Of a stretch of 64,000 bases of DNA, positions 57,528 to 64,000 are shown piece after piece (position 1 is the first letter of the stretch; the number at the start of each line of letters is the position of its first letter). Made by a program: the position numbers and the translations under genes. The notes under the pieces were generated by a model that saw nothing but the letters and a program-made list of their open reading frames with translations, searched no databases and had not been told where the DNA came from. The stretch lies in the NCBI RefSeq assembly GCF_010183535.1, contig NC_071331.1:310001-374000 (forward strand), in the 5' to 3' direction. This DNA is from Caenorhabditis remanei (Eukaryota; Nematoda; Chromadorea; Rhabditida; Rhabditidae).

Positions 57528-58133
57528 TCTGGAATTCCTTTTTTCGATTTAAAAAAAGGAAAGTTAGGAAAAGAAATAAAAAGGAAAGCAACAAACTCTG
57601 AGTATCCAGATAGTTTGTTGTCTTCCCATCCCATTATTTATAAAACAAATAAACGAATTGCAAGTGAAGGAAAATAGTCTCAGAAGACAAAAATAAATTA
57701 ACGGAAGTGTGAACATTATGGGTAAAAGAGGAGTATTTGGACAATGACTGGAAGTAAAATACGTGAATTGACTTTTACGAACAAAAATTGAAATCAGAGT
57801 GAGTACTACTTTTTAAGACGATCTTTATTGAAGAATGGCACAGTTTTTGAATGTTTATATCCAACGTATCGGTTCTTAGACTATGATCAGGAAACGATAT
57901 TAACTACCTATATTCACATAAAAATTATAAAAGAAAATTTGATATGAGAGAGGAGAGGTAGGAACAAAACCGAAGAAAATATGTTTTATGAACAGGACAC
58001 CGAAAACAAAAGGTAAAAATCAATAGGGAGTGCGTAAACTGGATGAATAAGTGCGAGAAGGGAAGATAGAAAGACAGTGCTGTGGGACGTTACAATAGGA
58101 CGAGACTAATATGTAGTATGGGCAAGGTGGAGA
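57528..58133. other. AT-rich spacer
   Basis: Purine/pyrimidine-skewed stretch with no credible gene or repeat boundary. A plus-strand frame at 57456-57677 runs antisense to the fragment above and is judged a shadow. Confidence 0.4.
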
Positions 58134-58619
58134 ACAGAGCTGTGCGGAATTCCTTCCTTCGACTTCCTTCTTCCGGGTTTTTTTCACTTTTTTATTCCTT
58201 CTTCCTTCTTCCCTTTTGAAAAATTTTATTTCCTTCTTCCTTGCTCCTTCTTCCGTTGAAAAGTTTACTAAAATTTTGTAATTTTCGACGGAATTTTGGC
58301 GGAATTTTGGTGGTTTTTGACGGAATTTTGTATGAAACAACATCAAAATTCGTTTTCAGAGATGACTAGAAAAAAGTTCCCTCAAATTTGTCATTTTCAA
58401 AATTAAAATCCGATTTCCCGGTTCGGAACCCAACTTCTTTCTTCCTTCCTTCTTCCTTCCTTCTTCCTTCTTCCGGGCTTTTTTCACTTTTTTCTTCCTT
58501 CTTCCTTCTTCCCTTTTGAAAAAGTTATTTCCTTCTTCCTTCTTCCTTCTTCCTTTATGAAAATTTCACTTCCTTCTTCCTTCTTCCTTTTCAAAAAATT
58601 TTACTTCCGCACAGCTCTG
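58134..58619. mobile_element. 486-base element of pyrimidine-rich repeats with inverted ends
   Basis: Ends AGAGCTGTGCGGAA at 58135 and TTCCGCACAGCTCT at 58605 are exact complements. The body is almost all TTCCTTCTTCCTTCTTCC-type runs on one strand, broken by AAAATTTTG words. It sits at the downstream edge of the GIY-YIG remnant and has no coding potential. Confidence 0.75.
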
Positions 58620-59760
58620 ATGCATACCCTCCAGAATCCTACGGCGCACAGTTTCTCTCTCACAATCTAGTACTTTAAGGTCAAGCGTAAGATGGTTTCC
58701 AGGATGTTTCTTCTTTGAATGTTTTGCCCAGGTAGTAAAAGAATACGATTTACAATCAAGCTTTTCTTCCGCTTTTGCGTGTTTATTGTATTTCTCAGCT
58801 AACAGTCGCCCACTTTCTCCAATACACGGTATCCTAGGATGATTTTAGGGGTAGATTACGTCATCAAACGTGGAATGTTATGATAATGAAAAGAAATCAA
58901 AACATGTGTTTCACACTATTTTCGAACAGTTTATCGGATAATTACATAGAAAGGAATGACATGAGAGAAGAAGTTAACAGTTTGAAAAAAATTGTGAAAA
59001 CAAAGAGAATGATGAATTGTTTAAAAAGTTGAGCACACTCTTTGTGTTATAACTCGTTTATATTAAGACCGGAATCTATGATTTTTGGCTCAAATGGAAG
59101 CTGTGATCAATCGCAGAAATTCTATGAGATTCGATCTGTGAATAAGAAAAAATCTGGTTGATAAACTGAGTGTATTCGAAAAATAAGTGTTTTCAGTTCA
59201 TTTTTTGAAAGGATGTAAATATCCAACCGAAAAATCTGCAAAAACTCACATGTTCAAAAATCTTCTCATGCGTGAATTTTTGATTTATTTTTCATTATCG
59301 TGACATTCCACTTTTGATGACGTAATCTGGCCCTAGAATCGTTCTAGGAGATCGTGCAAACAAAACTTCTCCACACACGCAGGTGATATGGTATGTATAT
59401 AATTCCACGTCTGGCACACGATCCTTAACCAATCTGCGAACAGACTCTACATTGCCGACGAACACATCGTTTGTCTTTTAACCAGAGTGTTTTTGAGAGA
59501 GACACCTTTCAGTTTAATGACTCTTGCTTCCAGGCCCACTTTTTTAAGGGAGCTGCGGACCAGGTTTGTGATTTGCTCTGAGATATACGGTATAGGAATG
59601 ACAGGGACGTAGGAGTGTATATCTATGTCGCTACGCCTGTTGGCATCATTTTGTCTTCTGACAAAAGTTTTATACCCATTTTTTAGAAGGATATTTTCAG
59701 CTACAGTCCCAGCCATAATCTTATTCCACAGGAGGTTTTCGCTCATAACTTGGTTTAGTT
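58620..59760 (-). mobile_element. Penelope-like retroelement remnant (linker and GIY-YIG endonuclease)
   Basis: Two minus-strand blocks are interrupted by an insertion. Upstream, 59746-59447 encodes PVIPIPYISEQITNLVRSSL...KNTLVKRQT, the linker found between the reverse transcriptase and endonuclease in Penelope-like elements. Downstream, 58838-58620 encodes IGESGRLLAEKYNKHAKAEE, HSKKKHPGNH and VLDCERETVRRRILEG, the second half of a GIY-YIG nuclease with its Arg, His and Glu landmarks. A CVCGEVLF cysteine pair lies in between. No reverse transcriptase is found further upstream, so only the 3' part survives. Stops and insertions show that it is dead. Confidence 0.65.
58839..59336. mobile_element. 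498-base MITE inside the Penelope-like remnant
   Basis: Inverted arms: GTAGATTACGTCATCAAACG then GGAATGTTATGATAATGAAAA at the left, TTTTCATTATCGTGACATTCC and TTTGATGACGTAATCTGGC at the right. The flanks carry CCTAG-type words. Removing it brings the two coding blocks of the remnant together. Confidence 0.75.
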
Positions 59761-60692
59761 TTGGTCGGATTGACCTGAAACTTGGGGAAAACCTTTATTA
59801 TAAAGTTTTCTTCGTTTTTGAATAACATTCTGGGTGAAAAATCATGTTTCACAAGTTTTTTGTAAAATTTTCGAAAATCAAGAAAATCCGAGAAATCACA
59901 TATTTTTATTTCCATGACCGGTGTATCAAAAATAGAGTGTATGATTAGTGTTTATGATTGTTTTCTAATGAAAACGGTCTTGATGTTTATTTTTTGACCA
60001 CCGAACCACTACTCTTGACTTGTTAACCATATCTTCCAGGCCATCAAAGTTGGTAGTACTAATATTTGGAATTTTGAACTTCAAACATCTGTAAATCTTG
60101 TATTTTTGTGGAAAACATTATTCAGTTATGGCAAAGGAGAAAAATGTGGAAAATATTTATGTAACACTCTTATCTCGATGGACACCGTAAATCACAGTAC
60201 CGGTCAAAAGGTTGGCCGTTTTCAGTTGAAATTGTCTAGCTTGAGAGTGTGTCATGGTAATATCATGTATCTCGACGTCGACAGCTAATAAACCTATTGT
60301 ACCTGAACCAGGGTTGGGAAATTCCGGGCCGGCCCCGCACGGACCGCCAGCCCGGGTTAGGCCGGGCCGAGGAAAATTTTTCAGTCGGCCCGGCCCGGAA
60401 TTTCCCAACCCTGACCTGAACCCTAGTCTTATCCCTTATTATTTGTTTCATTTTTTAACCAATAGAGTAAGTTCATCCCCTCCCTCAGAGACACCCCGAA
60501 CGGCATGTAGTAGCCGTCCGATCAATGTTCTTCTATTTCAACAGACTCATTGCCGGTAGACTCGATTTGGTCCACACACGCCTCCCAACGTCTTCTATTC
60601 ATCCAATAAAAACAAATGTCATATCTGATCACCGTCTCCTTTTCCTCCTCATTTGCCATACCTCTTCTCTCCTCTCATCGCCACAAAAATCA
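59761..60692. other. Spacer with family A fragment and GC-rich hairpin
   Basis: 60194-60270 is the left end of a family A palindrome (CAGTACCGGTCAAAAGG, GTGTGTCATGGTAATA). 60310-60412 is a GC-rich hairpin. From about 60500 the sequence matches the 5' flank of F-box genes A and B (GACTCGATTTGGT; CGTCTTCTAT). No gene is seen. Confidence 0.5.
60310..60412. mobile_element. 103-base GC-rich hairpin element
   Basis: CAGGGTTGGGAAATTCCGGG on the left pairs with CCCGGAATTTCCCAACCCTG on the right; GGCCGG and CCGGCC continue the stem. The loop has AAAATTTTTC. It is much richer in GC than its flanks, as is the core of the gln intron hairpin. Confidence 0.8.
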
Positions 60693-62074
60693 ATGTCTTC
60701 GGAATTCCCTTTATTCAGACTCCCATTGATAGTACTAAATCATGGTCTTAAATTGATGACTCCATTCGAAATGTAAGTGTTCTTTTAATATAAATACACT
60801 CCAATTGTCAATTTCAGATTATCTCTGTCACTATGCAGTAAACGGTGTAAAACAGTCTGTCAGTCACTTCGAAACCAACTGAAATGTAAAGAGAAAGCAG
60901 TGAAATTTCAATTGAAATTTTCAAAAAAGAGAGAAATACAATTAGAATTCAATTATTATCCAAATACTCGATGGATTTTTGAATCGGAAAAATTTATGGC
61001 TACAAAAGTGAATCGAGAAACAATTATTGATAAATTATACTCGATTTTTCAACAAAAAAGTTTAGACAACCATAAGTTCTCGGAAACAACATACGGGGTT
61101 CATATACCAAATTGGATTCCAACTGAACGTTCTCTGGAGGCTATTAGGTCAGTTATAAGTTCACCTGCAATTGAAATCACGGACGTTCTCATTGTCTGAG
61201 TTTTTGAATTTCATTTCAGAGATCACATCGCTGGGGAGGAGAAACTTCTGAAATTTTACGTACCCATGGAAGATGGATGTTTCGGTTTCCGCACATTCAT
61301 CAATCATCTATCTTTCATTTTCAATATAACACTGACTGATCTGGAACTTCACTTTCAAGACTTTACACGAGATGAAAACGAGATAATAATTGATTTATAT
61401 TGTGGAAATACTACAAGAAACACTAATTATGCGAAAAAGTTGACACTGGTTGGAGAATCAGTGAGCACGCCAGGAGATGATGAATTAGTTAATCACATTC
61501 TGAATCGACAAGAGGCGGAATGCAAACTGACACTCGACATGCAGTCTTTTACATTCAATATCAGAAGAAGTCAATTCCGATACATTCCAAACCAACTAGT
61601 TATTCAGAATCCTAATTGGGTCACTAGCAGTGACATCAAATACTTCAATTCATTTTCTGTACTCATTTTTTCTGCACACTCAATTATGTGGTGGTGGTAT
61701 GTGGAAAATTTGATTGAAAGATGGTATTTCGGATGGACGCCGAACTGGACAGTAATGATGATCGAGTTTCTATTCATAAATATAGACGATATCATAAATA
61801 AAATTAGAGAAAGGTAAAGAGAGATAGAAATTTCTTTCAAAAACATTAAAAATCATTTTTCTTCAGAATTCCGGATTCCGACCTGCTCAGATCTGAAGAA
61901 ACAATTGAGGGTCCAGATGGTCTTTCACATAGAATAAAATATTCTATTAATCGCGAAGATGGAATAATTGCAGAGTTTCTCGTAGAAAACAATAAATATC
62001 TATATATCAGATCCAGAGATAACACTGATATTTCACTCTCCACATTCATCACGAAAATCAAACCAATGATGTGA
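60693..62074 (+). CDS. F-box protein with FBA_2-type domain, copy C (403 aa)
   Basis: Exons 60693-60772, 60818-61147, 61220-61813 and 61867-62074 sum to 1212 bases in frame. It is closest to copy A: the same F-box exon, YGVHIPNWIPTERSLEAIR and KFYVPMEDGCFGFRTFINHL are shared, and its 5' and 3' flanks match those of copies A and B. WVTSSDIKYFNSF and ERWYFGWTPNWTVMMIEF are the family hallmarks. As with A and B, it likely selects substrates for an SCF ubiquitin ligase. It lies 16-17 kb from its sisters, beyond the inverted gln block. Confidence 0.82.
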
Positions 62075-63942
62075 TCAATAATAATTGAGCTGAAGAAAGG
62101 ACTTCATGCTCTTATAATCCGTTTAAATCTGTAATCTCAACACTCTGCTCCATTGTATTCATTTATCCGCACGATACTGTATATTCCTGACTCATGACTC
62201 CTGCAACTAAAACTTTGTAATAAAGTCTGTAATTTCCGTTCTAATGCATTCATCTTCCACAAACACATCACCATATTTGTCCAGGTTCGAGAAATGTCAA
62301 GGCTCAATGAGCACACACAATATCAGTATCTCTTTTCTTATCAATCCCGTAATCCGAAACGACGTAATTTCTCATTTCATTCGCATCCAACCCATCACAA
62401 CCCCCAAAACACAAACAAACGGGCGGTCAGTTGGCTAGCCGCCCGTAAGAAGAAAGGTGTCCAAAACTGTATTCTTTTTGCTCTGTGCTCCTCTTTGTTG
62501 ACCATCTCTCTCTCCCTTTTCGAATAAAGAAATTCAATCTTCGCCCCCTCTTTTTATCACCTTCTCCATTTGTTTCAATACGAATGCTCTCTCTTTTTGG
62601 ACACCATTCATGGAAAAACAGTCTTTGATCGTATTTTTCCAGTCTTGGCAAGATTCTCTTTTATTGTGTATCACTAGCTATATTTTTACATAGAAATTGA
62701 TAAATATACCATGCCACGTGGCTTTGAATTATTGCCACGTCATCGGAAATGATCAAAATTGTTCACATTCAAATACACCAGATAGATCATGAATAGATCT
62801 TTATTTTTGCAGTTGACAACTTTTTCATTGCTCCGCCCACTTTTGAGATATGCGGGATTTGAATACAAAGACATCATTCTCTTCTTGAGATGATATAGAG
62901 CAAGAACTAGAAAAATTATTGAAAAGTTGTCAACTACTAAAATAAAGATACATATGTGTTTGGTCTACTCCAAAGTGTAAATTCAGTAAATTCAAGACCC
63001 CTTAGGATTTCACTAGAGCATCAATAATTGCTCATTTTGTTTGAACCTAATGTTTTCTTAAAGATCTAACCTAGTTCTTCATTTTTGTAGTTGACAGTTT
63101 TCTAATAACTCAGATAGTTTTTGAGATATGAGCACCTAAAATCGCTTCTTTGGGTTTTTTGTTTTAAAAAAAAACGTCTAACTTTGAGAACTCGTCTTAT
63201 GCTTCTATACAATTGAAATTTTTCAAAATTACAATTTTTCAATAGATCTAACCTAGAACTCTATTTTTCAAGTTGACTTCTTTTCCATAGCTCATCTAGT
63301 TTTTGAGATACGCGCCTTCAAACATCGTAGACCCTCTCCTGCGCATCAACTTTGGCTGTTTTCAGTGGAAAATGAAGTTTGCCAGTGTATTTCGGCATCA
63401 CTTCATTATTCGAGAAACTCAATTCTGTATGAACTGAACAGAGCAAAAATAACAAATAATTTTTGTAGTTGACCACTTTTTTCTAGGAACACTACCTTGA
63501 AAGTTATAGATTGTTAAAGTGAAAAGCTCCAAGGAGAAACGTCTTTGACAACCTGTAACTTCTATCGCAGTGTTCCTACAAAAAAATTGTCAACTACAAA
63601 AATGATGTGCTATTTTTGCTCTGTCCAGCCCAAACAAAATAAAATTTGTGGGACAATCCGTTGACACCGAAATACACCCTCAAATTTGGTCATTTTCGAA
63701 TGAAAACAGAAAAAGTTGAATACTTTTTGAGCGGTGCCATACATCTTTCTGTGTGTCTGTTTGTCTGCAATTTGATGGATTACTACAGCCACATGGCTAG
63801 TATTCCTAGTCCCTCTGTTTTTTGTTGCTCTCTCTCTCAAGAAGTGGTTTCTCTACACACAAATCTGATGTTCACGAATCGAAACCACTTCTATTTCGCA
63901 CCTCTTTCCCATATTTGTCTCTCTCTTTGTTTCCGAGACATC
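62075..63942. other. Repeat-rich spacer at the right end
   Basis: 62075-62670 matches the 3' flank of F-box gene B (44826-45235), including CTCTTATAATCCGTTTAAATC. 62700-62950 is a repeat shared with 48320-48540 (CCACGTGG...GCCACGTCATCGGAAA). 63030-63330 holds a weaker version. 63340-63742 is a family A element, subtype 2. No gene until 63943. Confidence 0.5.
63340..63742. mobile_element. Family A palindromic element, subtype 2
   Basis: GGCTGTTTTCAGTGGAAAATG at the left and TCGAATGAAAACAG at the right, with TATTTCGGCATCACTTC against GTTGACACCGAAATACAC. Centre words GTAGTTGACCAC and TTGTCAACTAC are as in the copy at 25991-26445. Confidence 0.75.
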
Positions 63943-64000
63943 ATGCTTCAACTCCCCGTAATCCTTTTCGCTACAGTAATCCTGACCACAAATACAAGGA
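63943..64000 (+). CDS. Start of a secreted or membrane protein, cut by the window end
   Basis: ATG at 63943 opens MLQLPVILFATVILTTNTR, a signal-peptide-like hydrophobic stretch, still open at the last base. A pyrimidine-rich leader with TTTGTTTCC precedes it. Nothing can be said of the mature protein. Confidence 0.4.
   Translation, partial: MLQLPVILFATVILTTNTR

Overview
This window is nuclear DNA of a Caenorhabditis nematode, most likely an Elegans-group species other than C. elegans. Genes are split by short introns (about 45-60 bases, or a few hundred when a repeat sits inside) with GTAAGT/GTGAGT donors and TTTTCAG acceptors. Several start codons directly follow a TTTCAG-like acceptor, as expected for SL trans-splicing, and poly(A) signals are AATAAA. 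All gene models were built by reading both strands. Nearly all of them close in frame when the exons are summed.

Layout. 1-4.0 kb, minus strand: two small coiled-coil genes and a protein with three homeodomain-like segments. 4.9-12.0 kb, minus: a 20-exon secreted EGF/von Willebrand-A type protein of 1475 residues. 13.5-22.2 kb, plus: two tandem PHD-AWS-SET (MES-4/NSD-like) histone methyltransferase genes, separated by a 912-base foldback element. 23.0-25.0 kb, minus: a casein-kinase-1-like kinase, then a 57-residue membrane-anchored microprotein on the plus strand. 25.5-28.8 kb, minus: an SLC6 transporter. 30.1-32.8 kb, plus: a Str-superfamily chemoreceptor. 35.4-38.8 kb, plus: a heavy-chain amino-acid-transporter glycoprotein (atgp-1-like). 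39.1-40.8 kb, minus: glutamine synthetase (gln-5-like).

41-62 kb is a rearranged accessory block. It holds two head-to-head F-box genes and a third copy at 60.7 kb, a succinyl-CoA ligase beta pseudogene with one in-frame stop and a clipped C-terminus, a mosaic Hsp70-like gene with a repeated C-terminal lid, and an inverted second copy of glutamine synthetase that has lost its 3' end. A possible NDUFAF2-like fragment and a Penelope-like GIY-YIG remnant split by two small elements follow. Neighbouring atgp-1, gln-5 and hsp-1 homologues recall the C. elegans F26D10 cluster on chromosome IV (recalled, not checked). The last 58 bases begin a new signal-peptide gene.

Repeats are the second theme. 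At least six families of imperfect palindromes (MITE/foldback type) sit in introns and spacers, including a family of about 440 bases in introns of four genes and two foldback elements built from self-complementary words (CCCGGG in one, CTCGAG in the other). The strongest leads are the mosaic Hsp70, the Penelope-like remnant, the 5S-rRNA-derived fragment and a predicted 21-base in-frame microexon in the atgp gene.
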